This document shows positions 39,092 to 48,748 of a stretch of 64,000 nt of DNA, piece by piece. A model generated the notes under the pieces. That model made no database searches. It had not been told where the DNA came from and saw nothing but the letters and a program-made list of their open reading frames with translations. Location: positions 3,348,001 to 3,412,000 of the forward strand of contig NC_026743.1 of the NCBI RefSeq assembly GCF_000210295.1. Reading direction: 5' to 3'. The first letter of the stretch is position 1; the number at the start of each line of letters is the position of its first letter. Both the position numbers and the translations under genes were made by a program. The DNA comes from Trypanosoma brucei gambiense DAL972 (taxonomy: Eukaryota; Euglenozoa; Kinetoplastea; Trypanosomatida; Trypanosomatidae).

Positions 39092-42000
39092 TCAGTGGCT
39101 ACAACGAAAAAAAGCAACAGTCGCCACAATGACAGCAGTCAGGACGAAAACGAGACGACACATTAAAGCACAGATGTTGTGCTTAACCTCAAGCAATTCC
39201 TGTGAAGTCGTCATTGTGTTCAACAGCACCCATGAAACATCCTCCACTTCACCCAACGGTATATGTAACAACTCGCGAAACAGGTGGCGGATGACGGGAT
39301 CTCTCCCCTTGATCCGCCGCAGCCACTCGTGCATGGGATGTGATAACCATTCTGTATGAAACCACAACGATGGCCAAAAGAACGAAAACAGAGATGATCG
39401 CAACCAAAAGTGACAGCCAAAATCCTCCGACGTGCATTTCCGAAATGCCGCAGCTGACCATGGGTATGAGGAAGCAGGGACAAAGAGGTATTGGTCGTAG
39501 CGCCTACCCACATATACAAAAAGTTGCAGAAGCCGCCTCCGAATCTTTACCATATCGCGTTCCTCGGCGGACATTCCATCGTCCTGACCGTCCGTGTTCT
39601 CGTCATTAATCACACCTTCTCGTTCCCACCATGAGTCAGTGCCACCTCTTCCAGCGCTGGTCCACTTCTGCATTGCATCTCTTTCATGCCACTGATCTTT
39701 TTCAGGGTTGTGAGCACTAAAAAACAACTCTAATGCATTCTTCCAGCGCAACTGAACCTCTCGGGATATATACTCCGCATTACGGAGCCGAGCCCGATCA
39801 TCGTCCGCGGCATCATCGAGTGGATGGCTTTCCCCAGTTTCTTCCTCGCGACCAAGAGCATCTCCTTTTGAACCATACTTCAAATCTTCACCGGGATTCT
39901 CCACCGAGCCACTGCCCCTCTTTTGACAACCGACTGCTTTGATATTGGGAAGGAATGATGAGTGGATTCCCCGGGGAAACGACGCCACCGCTTCCGCAGA
40001 ACAAGCAAGTCCATCCTCTCCTTGAGTTTCCTTCCCTTTGCTGTTGTGTGAAGAATACACCGCCTCCCTGGGTGCCGACTCAACTGAACGCGTGTCATGA
40101 TCCTCTGTACGGTCGGTGTTTCTACGTCCGCTGGCACTATCTAGTGGTGAAGCAATAGGCTTCTCAAGAAAGCACCATTGACCGCGAAACAATGGCATAT
40201 CATCCATGGCTTTCAGTGTCTCAGCCTCGAGTCGTTCATGGGTGTGATTGCTGTTTGTAATGTTTGTGTTTGTCCTGTTAAGTTGCCACAATACGAGAGT
40301 TTGCCAATCCTCCTCGTGCCTGGACCAGTACCTAACCTCCTTGAGAATGTTTCTGAACATCAACCGCGGTGTGCTCGTGTCAACGCCGCTCAATAACTTG
40401 TTCTGCGTCGCGAGCAAAAACTCATTCAGTATTTTAGAAATACTCTTGTTTCCCGCCACAGACTGGGGCACCTCATACCCTTCGTTTTTTGACCCGTGGT
40501 TGGAAGGATCAGGCTGACCCTTCCACCCCTGCGAGTTATATCCATGACCCCACGAAGATAGTGGCTCCATCTCCAGCAATAGGGAGGCATGGCGACGAAG
40601 CGCGATAGTTTTCAAGAGACGGGGCCCTTGTTCTCCCGTTGCCTCCGATCCCACAGTGTCCCCCTGTCCCGCCGATGGTCGGGAAGAGGAAGAAGGAGAT
40701 GGGGAGGCACCATTAGAGTCCAGTGAGGATGCGAAGGAAACCCCAGTACTTGCTTGCATTAAATTAAGGTATGCCTCGTACTGCGGCATCATTACGACCC
40801 CCATGTACTGTAGTAGCACGCCGTCCAATAAGTCGGCGGATGCAACAAGGCTACGTGTGAGTCTGATGCATGTGCGACGTTCCTCCAACTCCTCTTCATC
40901 AACATATTCAGTTACACTTTGCCCGTTGGGAAGCCGCTCCACATACCGAACGAATTTCCGTTTTTTATGATGGTGTGCTGCATTCCCGCCACCGCCCAAA
41001 ATGCCAAAAAACCAGGGGGTCGCACGAGGCACATCGTAAGAATTTTGCTTCACTTTCCCGCCCCCAGTAATAATCCAATGAGCAAAGGATAAGATCTTTT
41101 GCACAAGCGATGCAACACGGTACAAATCATGCTTTACACGAGCCAATGAAAACCTTCTCGTTTGCTGCTGTCGTTGCTGTTCAGTCTCCACTGTGCTCGT
41201 TTTCCCGTTTCCATTTTCAACGTCCTCTTCCTTTGCGCCTTCATCAACAGCAGCATTCAATTCACTTAAGGTCACACCCCCCATACCAGTTAGTGGGGAT
41301 ACATCGTTAGGAACCTCCCGTTGCAGGTGCCGCAACCGCAGGGCAGTAAGCTCATGTTGACGGTCAACAAAGCGGCGAGTGAGTTCCTTAACACCCTCTG
41401 CTAGATCACTCAACGTTACGTGCACCGGGGCCTCGGAAGTCTGTGACACGGTCCCTCCGTGTTTCTGCTGCTGCTGCCCTTTGCGCCATCGTTGCAAGCT
41501 CTCCAGGTCACGAATAACCTTCTCCAATTTTCCCTCGGAAGGAGATTCCCACCGGCCTTCCATAGTCGTTACTAATATGAATAGCACCGGCACTATCACT
41601 AACAAAAAGCCAATAATCACCTGAAGACCTGAATCTGAAATATAGGCGCTATTCAACGGTAGAAGTCGGCGCAGGAAGGATACAGCCCGACATTTTTGCC
41701 TTTTCTCATGCTTAGGTTGTAGTTGCTGATTTTGTTGGCCATAACCCGGAGAATTGTGTTCCCTGTCAGGAGGTCGCGACTTTGTAAGTAGAAACAGCGG
41801 GTTACCAGTAGCGTTGGGGGCGAATAGGTTGCTCCGCCGGTCCTCTTCACCCTCACGAGCGGTATGGGCTCCTTGGCGGCTGCGAGACACACCATGTACA
41901 TAATCACCATCCTCCATGGGAGACCCTGGTGAAGCGGCCGCCGCATCACCGTTGGTTGCACGATCACATTGTACAAATGACGAAGTCCCGACTTGATGCC

Positions 42001-42433
42001 CATTGCGGGGGCCAGTCGCATTTGTTTTTGCATTTGACATTGGCGCACTGGTAGTATTTGCGTTGTTGTCGGCTCCGGTAGGAGCCGAATCATCGTTGGC
42101 GTGGTCTGCGGTGCTTGCCGCGTTCCTAAATTTCTGTATTTCCCTCTCGACGACTACGATATCCTCAAAGCCGTAGAAGTACTGCTTGCCATCAATCTGC
42201 GGCTTCTGAGAGGGTTGCTGCTTATTCCGGGAGACTTTTATTTCGAGCATGGTAGTGGGCACCTCCTTGAGGTGCTTCGTCGTAACTTTGATGTGTTTTA
42301 CATATTCCCATGGGAAATCCACGTTTAATTGTTCACTATTGAATGCTAGGTTATGGAAACTAACGATGAGACGACCATGATAACCCTGATAAGCGCACGT
42401 GAATTCCTCGCGCGATAATTGAGAGGGGCTCAT
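39092..42433 (-). CDS. GRAM-like domain membrane protein, unknown function
   Basis: 1113 residues from the ATG at 42431-42433; the open frame extends five codons to a TTG. Residues about 8-103 resemble a GRAM/PH-like lipid-binding domain (SREEFTCAYQGYHGRLIVSF, VDFPWEYVKHIKV, KQYFYGFEDIVVVEREIQKF). A disordered 150-residue linker leads to a first transmembrane helix at about 271-291 (LQVIIGFLLVIVPVLFILVT). A large soluble helical part follows (about 295-1085) and a second helix closes the protein (MCRLVFVLTAVIVATVAFF). So both ends of the large part are tied to membrane. GRAM proteins with membrane anchors include ER-plasma membrane contact-site lipid carriers (Lam/GRAMD1), but a StART-like domain cannot be seen here, so that role is not shown. 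Predicted to face a lumen or the cytosol between the two helices. Confidence 0.82.
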   Translation of the reverse strand: MSPSQLSREEFTCAYQGYHGRLIVSFHNLAFNSEQLNVDFPWEYVKHIKVTTKHLKEVPTTMLEIKVSRNKQQPSQKPQIDGKQYFYGFEDIVVVEREIQKFRNAASTADHANDDSAPTGADNNANTTSAPMSNAKTNATGPRNGHQVGTSSFVQCDRATNGDAAAASPGSPMEDGDYVHGVSRSRQGAHTAREGEEDRRSNLFAPNATGNPLFLLTKSRPPDREHNSPGYGQQNQQLQPKHEKRQKCRAVSFLRRLLPLNSAYISDSGLQVIIGFLLVIVPVLFILVTTMEGRWESPSEGKLEKVIRDLESLQRWRKGQQQQKHGGTVSQTSEAPVHVTLSDLAEGVKELTRRFVDRQHELTALRLRHLQREVPNDVSPLTGMGGVTLSELNAAVDEGAKEEDVENGNGKTSTVETEQQRQQQTRRFSLARVKHDLYRVASLVQKILSFAHWIITGGGKVKQNSYDVPRATPWFFGILGGGGNAAHHHKKRKFVRYVERLPNGQSVTEYVDEEELEERRTCIRLTRSLVASADLLDGVLLQYMGVVMMPQYEAYLNLMQASTGVSFASSLDSNGASPSPSSSSRPSAGQGDTVGSEATGEQGPRLLKTIALRRHASLLLEMEPLSSWGHGYNSQGWKGQPDPSNHGSKNEGYEVPQSVAGNKSISKILNEFLLATQNKLLSGVDTSTPRLMFRNILKEVRYWSRHEEDWQTLVLWQLNRTNTNITNSNHTHERLEAETLKAMDDMPLFRGQWCFLEKPIASPLDSASGRRNTDRTEDHDTRSVESAPREAVYSSHNSKGKETQGEDGLACSAEAVASFPRGIHSSFLPNIKAVGCQKRGSGSVENPGEDLKYGSKGDALGREEETGESHPLDDAADDDRARLRNAEYISREVQLRWKNALELFFSAHNPEKDQWHERDAMQKWTSAGRGGTDSWWEREGVINDENTDGQDDGMSAEERDMVKIRRRLLQLFVYVGRRYDQYLFVPASSYPWSAAAFRKCTSEDFGCHFWLRSSLFSFFWPSLWFHTEWLSHPMHEWLRRIKGRDPVIRHLFRELLHIPLGEVEDVSWVLLNTMTTSQELLEVKHNICALMCRLVFVLTAVIVATVAFFRCSH

Positions 42434-43040
42434 AAGGATAGCCAACAAACCAACGATTTCTTAAATCACGATAGTGTATGAGAACACAACTTATGGTCTG
42501 TTACTCCCGTTCAGCGGCCCTGACAAGTATATATGTATGCGTGTTTTTTTGTATATGCACCTCTCCGTGTGTCCTTTAAATCTGGTACCCACGCCACCCC
42601 ACTACCGGAACGAGGCAGTCACAAAAGTCACTAATTAGGCGAAACATAGGAACAGAAGGTAGCCACATAAAAACTGAGTAGAGAGTGACAGAATGTAAAA
42701 AAAAAAAAAAGACATGTGTGAAACCAACGATTACTTTTTAACTCAGTAAATAAATGTATATGCATACGTACACACAGAAGGGGGAGAGGTGTTGCACGTG
42801 GGCGTATACATTTTAAATTTGGTAACAAAAATTAACAGGGCATTGTATCAAAGGGCAACTTTCAAGGCTGCCTCTATGTCTCACGCACTACCTTCGCGTT
42901 CTTCATTTTTGTGCCCAGAGCAGTAGCCATATACCCACCGACTGGCCGGCTGCTCGGTACTTTGCCTGCTCACGGCAATCAAAGGATGTGAAATGAAGAA
43001 GAAACGGGAAAGTAATATAATTTATGTATGTTTATTACAC
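42434..43040. other. Intergenic, no gene seen
   Basis: 5' leader of the GRAM-like gene and 3' UTR of the leucine-rich-repeat gene. An A run at about 42697-42710 (T run in the sense RNA) is the best pyrimidine tract. Nothing else recognised. Confidence 0.65.
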
Positions 43041-46000
43041 TTAAATGAAGACTGGGGGCTGAGCGAAATCAGAGACAGTGTATTCCTCACTGCCCCCATC
43101 ATCACTGCTGTGTCCAGTGACACAGTTGTCAGCTCTTTGATTTGTATACCCCGCTTTTTGATTTTGCAGAAGGCCCTCCACCTTAGTTGGGGTTGTCGGA
43201 TAAGATGCTCCCATTTCCACAGGAAATGCTCGTTCAGTAGACTGTGGGCCCTGACTGCGCTGCAGTAGCAACCGCTGTTGTTGTTGTTGCTGCTGTTTTA
43301 GTATCTCCGCGTAGATACTACATGCATCCACAGAAAGATGCTCCGCCACAGAAGAAGAGTCCGCGCGAGAAGATACGGAAGATATGCAGCCTTCAGTGTT
43401 TTGGGGATGCACCAGCCGAGACAGCACATCAGCGCCATTTAGTCCCCTGTCGTCGTCAGAGTTTTGCGAGTTAGCACCTGAATCAACGTCTCCTCTCGCA
43501 CTAACTTCTCCCTTACCGACGGCATCACCTATCGTGGAACCTTCACCACTTCGTACGGATATTCTACCCCCACCACTGCGACTAAGATTACCGGTTGATA
43601 TATCGTGAAATGGCTCAATGACGGTACGATATAGTGCAGGCTCCCCTGTACTTCCTGTAGGAGCACGGTAGTGGCGGCTGGCAAGTTCTGTTGCAGAAGC
43701 GGGAGGGTTGGACGTATCACAAGTTTCCCTGTGCTCGTCGTCACGTGCCTCGGAAATTTTTTTGCGAGTCAACTGCTTCGTGAGTAGCCGCTGCCTCTGC
43801 ATACTGACTGCGGCGTCAAAAAGGGATTGTAGGGACATATTTTGCAGCCACTCGTTGCGGATCTCATCGCCCTTTCCAGTGGAATCATCACGGGGTTCGC
43901 CATCCTCCACCGCGTACGGATCACAACCTTGTTGGTACAAAGACCTCGGCAAACGAGGTCCCCGTGACCCGTGCCTTGGGTGCCAGGAGCTACCCCCTGA
44001 AGAGAAACTTGCTTCTCTCCCGTTCGAAGGTTTGACTCCTCGACAAGCTTCATCAGTGCTTTCCCGATTGCTACTGCTACCGGTTATATCATAGCGCTTC
44101 CCAGAGTCCGTATGCAACGAAACAGGGGTGACATCGCACGGCAACGTACCCTCAGTTCCATTAATTGCTGAGTGTTCGTTGCGGCGGAACTTACGCGGGT
44201 CGTAAGCTAAAGGTTCTTCTTTCTTCGCCGCCTCCATGCGCAAACGCACCGCATTCTCACGAAGAAGATCTGACCGCGTCTTCTTCATTTGAGGTGGTTG
44301 CCTGTTCCTCCCGTTTTCAGGGGATAGATGCCGCGAAGATGAATCAAGGACCGGTGTGTCAGATTCCAAACTAACCGCCATCGACTCCCGTAACCGGCGC
44401 TCTTGTTCTTGCAACCTCTTTTTTTCTTTCACTAGACGCTGCATCACCGCTTTCTGCTGCTCCAATGTCTCACGTCGCTTCAGCGCCGTGGCACCGTACG
44501 CTACATCCTTTTGCCGCTTCTCCAAGCGCCGCTTTGCAGTCTTAATGACGTCAACTAAGCGATCGCGTTCCTGGCGAAGTCGCATGGCCTCTTGGCGTTG
44601 ATCCTTAATGAGTTGACGGTGCTGTTTTAGTTGGGTTGTCAACTCTGTGACGGTGTTGTGGAGGCCCCTCTGGCGATCCTGCGAGCGAATCAAAGACTGC
44701 TCTAATGCCTGGGCTTGCTGAAGAAGTTTTTCCCGAGTAGAGTTCACCGTAGTAAATGTAGAACTTGAAGCAGATGAAAAATTGTTGTTACAGTGCTGGT
44801 GGCTACTGCTGTTGCTCTGCCCCTCGTTAGTGTCATTCGACTGCCGGCTGTGGTCATTCACTGTTGAAGGACTATCTAACGGGCTAGATGTGCGTAGTCG
44901 ATGCTCAAGCATGGGGGTGAGTGAAGCCACAGCTTGGAGATATCGAACACTGGACCGACCGTCGTCAAAACTACTGCTGTTAGACACATCCCTCGTAGGA
45001 GCAAGAGGAGGGCCTGCAGCAGCCGTTGGCGACAAGGGGTTGAATGCTCGACAATATCTTTCCTTACCAGCAAGCTTCTCGCTGCCGTTAAGAATCCCGT
45101 TCATTGTTTCTACACCACCACACTTGTTGGTGCTGCTGCCCCTCCTAACACCAGTTTGGTTCACTCCAGTGCGACGCTCAAGGCTGTCCACCCTCTGATA
45201 ATCTCTTTTAGAGCTATCGCTACTACGTTTATCCGACCGCGGCGAAACAACCGGTACCACGCCACGTGACACAAACTCGGAATGTCGATTATATTGCGAG
45301 TCGGCTGCCTCTGCAGCGTCTGGTGTCGCAACAGCCGTATCCCTTTCGGTCGGCGACCTAAGTGGGCGTCTATCTTCAAAGGTTTCGCGCTTCGGAGTCA
45401 AAAGTGGACGACGCTTATCCGTTGGGGATTTCAGTGGAGATGGTGGCAACGGTGGCGATGTCAGATGACAATGACCGGAGACCGCTGCCGTAGTTGGGGA
45501 CTGAATAAGTTGACTTCTGGCGACATCCGCCCCCCTTTTCCCCAAACAGGATCGCCCCTGTGGGGGCTCCGACGGTGCGACGCCATCGACATTCAGCTGA
45601 GATGTGGGGTCACGCCAAACTTTCATGTCCTTTTCCTCCACAGGAGAAAGTGTTCGCGGTGGACTGATGTAGTGCCTCGGTGACATCATGGGGTCACGGG
45701 GTTTTTCAATGCTATTACCATTTTCAATAAAATTTTGAAGGACGTCACGTGCGGCCTCGGTAAACAGCCGCTTCATTCTGCCCACCTCTATGCCATTGTC
45801 TATTTCAATAACCTGAGGCAATACTTGGTGCAGTAGCGATGCATACAGCACCAATCGTAACCCTCCTCCACCGCTGTTTCTGATGTTGCCTTCCGCAGAA
45901 CTCTGCTGTCGCTGTACAGAAGCCTCCATTTCATGCAAATGATGTTGTACAATTTCTTTCACAAGTTCCTTAAGGCCGTGCCGTGTCTCCTCCTCATCCT

Positions 46001-46919
46001 CATGCCGCTGTTCTCTCCTTCTGACGCCTCCTCTTGAGGCAAGCAACGCAGGAAATAGCAATATCTCTGTGAAAGTCGCCACAGCCTCCCGAGGGGCCTG
46101 CAGGAACGTTTCACTTAAAGGAGTACCGCGCAAATCGATATCCCGAAGCTTTGGACACGCTGTTGCTGCAGATGACACAGCTGTCAGATCGGCGATCCCA
46201 CATTGAGCCGCGTGAAGAAACAACAATCCTTCCATTCCGCAAAGTACACCATTCAAAGACTCGAGCTTTGCGTTGCCATCAAGCTGAAGAACCACGATGG
46301 CAGAAGTGGTGCATTGTACCCAAGCGGCCTTTTCAGCATCACTAGACACCGAGCTCATCGGCAACTCCACACTCTCATGCCACAACTCTTCAATAACATC
46401 GCTGTCTTCCAGCGTCTGTTGCAGGTCATTGTGTGACAAGTCGAGCTCCGAGAGGTGAGGAAAAAGTCGGCGGTTAAAGAAAAGTGCCACATTAATTGGA
46501 CTTGAGCCCCGCAAGCGACTTAACCCGCCGTCCACGCCCATGACCACAGTGGTGTCAGGAGATTCATTCCCATCACTACAGCTCCGGTCACCTAAATTAT
46601 ACTCAAGCGAAAAGCCACGCAAGTGATTGTGTGATAAGTTGAGCACACGTAATGACCTTGGTAACGTACTCAACCACGGGGTCCTGTGGTCACTTTCCCC
46701 AGACATACGGCCAGCTCCATTACACCCCAATTTGTTATGGGACAAGTCAAGGTGCGTGAGTTGGTGGAATAAAGCTCCAAGTCCAACTATATTGCTAATA
46801 TAGTTGTGGCTGGCCGTCAGCCTAACTACACGGGCGGCTGCCAACAACTCCTCCGGTGAGGAGTTTTGTGCATCGAAGTTCAACTCGTTGATAGACTTGT
46901 TCGATAAATCAACGTTCAT
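43041..46919 (-). CDS. Leucine-rich-repeat protein with coiled coil
   Basis: 1292 residues, ATG at 46917-46919. Residues 1-260 are leucine-rich repeats (VVRLTASHNYISNIVGLGAL, LTHLDLSHNKLG, LRVLNLSHNHLRGFSLE, LSELDLSHNDLQQTLEDS, CPKLRDIDLRGTPLS), of the SDS22/ciliary type. A disordered Ser/Pro/Arg-rich middle (about 400-720) is followed by a strong coiled coil at about 725-845 (EKLLQQAQALEQSLIRSQDR, HRQLIKDQRQEAMRLRQERD, LVKEKKRLQEQERRLRESMA) and another long disordered tail with a poly-Gln run near residue 1220. The N-terminal repeats plus long coiled coil fit a cytoskeletal or basal-body/flagellar scaffold, as for many trypanosome LRR proteins, but no specific homologue is recognised. No transmembrane segment. 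Confidence 0.85.
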   Translation of the reverse strand: MNVDLSNKSINELNFDAQNSSPEELLAAARVVRLTASHNYISNIVGLGALFHQLTHLDLSHNKLGCNGAGRMSGESDHRTPWLSTLPRSLRVLNLSHNHLRGFSLEYNLGDRSCSDGNESPDTTVVMGVDGGLSRLRGSSPINVALFFNRRLFPHLSELDLSHNDLQQTLEDSDVIEELWHESVELPMSSVSSDAEKAAWVQCTTSAIVVLQLDGNAKLESLNGVLCGMEGLLFLHAAQCGIADLTAVSSAATACPKLRDIDLRGTPLSETFLQAPREAVATFTEILLFPALLASRGGVRRREQRHEDEEETRHGLKELVKEIVQHHLHEMEASVQRQQSSAEGNIRNSGGGGLRLVLYASLLHQVLPQVIEIDNGIEVGRMKRLFTEAARDVLQNFIENGNSIEKPRDPMMSPRHYISPPRTLSPVEEKDMKVWRDPTSQLNVDGVAPSEPPQGRSCLGKRGADVARSQLIQSPTTAAVSGHCHLTSPPLPPSPLKSPTDKRRPLLTPKRETFEDRRPLRSPTERDTAVATPDAAEAADSQYNRHSEFVSRGVVPVVSPRSDKRSSDSSKRDYQRVDSLERRTGVNQTGVRRGSSTNKCGGVETMNGILNGSEKLAGKERYCRAFNPLSPTAAAGPPLAPTRDVSNSSSFDDGRSSVRYLQAVASLTPMLEHRLRTSSPLDSPSTVNDHSRQSNDTNEGQSNSSSHQHCNNNFSSASSSTFTTVNSTREKLLQQAQALEQSLIRSQDRQRGLHNTVTELTTQLKQHRQLIKDQRQEAMRLRQERDRLVDVIKTAKRRLEKRQKDVAYGATALKRRETLEQQKAVMQRLVKEKKRLQEQERRLRESMAVSLESDTPVLDSSSRHLSPENGRNRQPPQMKKTRSDLLRENAVRLRMEAAKKEEPLAYDPRKFRRNEHSAINGTEGTLPCDVTPVSLHTDSGKRYDITGSSSNRESTDEACRGVKPSNGREASFSSGGSSWHPRHGSRGPRLPRSLYQQGCDPYAVEDGEPRDDSTGKGDEIRNEWLQNMSLQSLFDAAVSMQRQRLLTKQLTRKKISEARDDEHRETCDTSNPPASATELASRHYRAPTGSTGEPALYRTVIEPFHDISTGNLSRSGGGRISVRSGEGSTIGDAVGKGEVSARGDVDSGANSQNSDDDRGLNGADVLSRLVHPQNTEGCISSVSSRADSSSVAEHLSVDACSIYAEILKQQQQQQQRLLLQRSQGPQSTERAFPVEMGASYPTTPTKVEGLLQNQKAGYTNQRADNCVTGHSSDDGGSEEYTVSDFAQPPVFI

Positions 46920-48199
46920 CTCGACTTGGAAACAAAATACAGAAAACCAAAGTAGTCAAAAGTTGTGCACATATTGGTACATTAGTTAAAAGTGCATTGG
47001 CAAGGTAGAGAAGGAAAACACGAGTAATTAGAACCCACAAAAACGGGACATCGCACACAAAAATTAAAAAAAAGAGGTTGGGTTTTCAGCAGAATCATCC
47101 ACTTTCGACTTCACAAAAATCCTATCCGTATTCATATGCTGCATTTGTTCCATGCAAGACTATTATGTTGTGACAACTCACAGACGGGCTGCAATCTTAC
47201 AAATCGCAGCACTCGCAGAGAAAAGGGAATAACAACAACATACCAACGCTCTTTACTGGATCGTGACGTGCCTAAGTGCAGCGTCAATAATAGCTACAGC
47301 TCAAAGGGGAAAAGCAGCACCAGCACGAAAGCTAATAATGCTTATATCATTCAAACTTCTTTACGCTGCTGTGGTCAGGAGGTAAGGAAGAACCAAATAC
47401 TCTATTCTTCCAGAGATAGAAGGGAGCGATTTACAAACAAACAAGAAAGAAAAGTAACAAGAAGGCACAATGATGCAAAGCAATGGTCCTTGTAGGAAAG
47501 CGGCACTCCACATTGGAACAGGATGGATATCAAAAATACCAGAAGGTTTCGACCAAATAGAAGGGGGAGGCAGATATGATGGAGAGGGGAAAACGGTGAG
47601 TACCGAACAAAGACCACAGCGAATAAGCAGTTTTTGTTTACCGTATTTTTTCTTCTCCTGTATCGCTCAGTAGTGCAGGGATGTCTCCTTTGCAAGGAGA
47701 AAGGAGGAAAAAGTAGAAACAAAAGGTAAATACAGTAGCTATAACGAAAACAACAACACTGCACAAGAAACAAGAAGGAGGAATCCTTATGGTTCGTATA
47801 GTCACGTACACGTACACGTACACAAAGGCAATGTACCGCATCTGTAAAATGGTACAGTACATACCCCTTCCTTCGCCCCTCCTTTTTTTCTTCAATCTGT
47901 TTGCCGCACTCCATTTGACGACCCCCACACAAGTAAGGGAGGGAAGACAAAAGGAAAGAGGGGAAAAAAGGAAAAAAAGGGTTAAGAGAGAAGGAAAGGA
48001 AGAAGAAGAAATGGCAAAGAGAGAGAGAGAGAGAAGTACCACCACGCCACACAAACGCACAACGGCGTGACGCAGGCCCTCAACTATTGCATCTCGTCAG
48101 TTCCTTTTTCCGTTCCAATCGTAGCAGATAAACGAAGGAAAGGAATTAATTACAAATGCAGCAAAGAGCCAAGAAAAAGTAAAAACAGGGGGAAACCGC

Positions 48200-48231
<32 letters not shown>

Positions 48232-48748
48232 AAGAAAAAAAAAAAAAGACGAACAGGAAGGGTGAAAAAATGATAGGATCGAAAAATGGCGCATGCCCGC
48301 GATACAAAAATCTGTTGAAAACTGTAACCGATGCCGTGTAAGCATGAGTGCTTCACTGATTGTGTGTACGGCTTCGTGTCGGGTAGGAAAATGGACAATG
48401 GGATGACATGAAGGCGGATTTCAAATCAAACATAAGGGTCGGAAAGATTTTAAAAAAAGTAGGGTAAGGTAAGCAAAAATTAAAAAAACTAATAGAGGAG
48501 ATGAAACAATGGAAAAAAAAGTAAAAAGAACAATATCAACACAAACACAAGCGGTGTGACTAAAATACGTAAGCTTGGGAAGTTAGGGGCTCAAGGAAAA
48601 TATTTCTTTTTTCTAAAAAGAAGAAAAGAGGATGAAAGAGGTCTTTCATTATTGTTTCCTTCATAGTGATACTAATATACAATGGTCCACTTCACTGACA
48701 TAGGTAGGTGGGTATGCGCGGGAACGATACGCGAGGGGGAATTTCCCT
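46920..48748. other. Intergenic, low complexity, no gene seen
   Basis: 1.8 kb. The part 46920-47400 is mixed; 47640-48050 is purine-rich on the plus strand (pyrimidine in the sense RNA); a CA repeat at 48199-48223 and A runs at 48237-48247. Frames at 47402-48060 on the minus strand are Phe/Leu/Ser translations of these tracts in two phases. Confidence 0.75.
48199..48223. repeat. (CA)n microsatellite; UG repeat in sense RNA
   Basis: About 25 nt of CA on the plus strand, about 530 nt behind the stop codon of the NEK kinase. Confidence 0.9.

Noticed and set aside
47402..48060. Minus-strand frames of 216 and 140 codons
   Set aside because: They translate the same purine/pyrimidine tracts in two phases into Phe/Leu/Ser repeats; both look like untranslated DNA.
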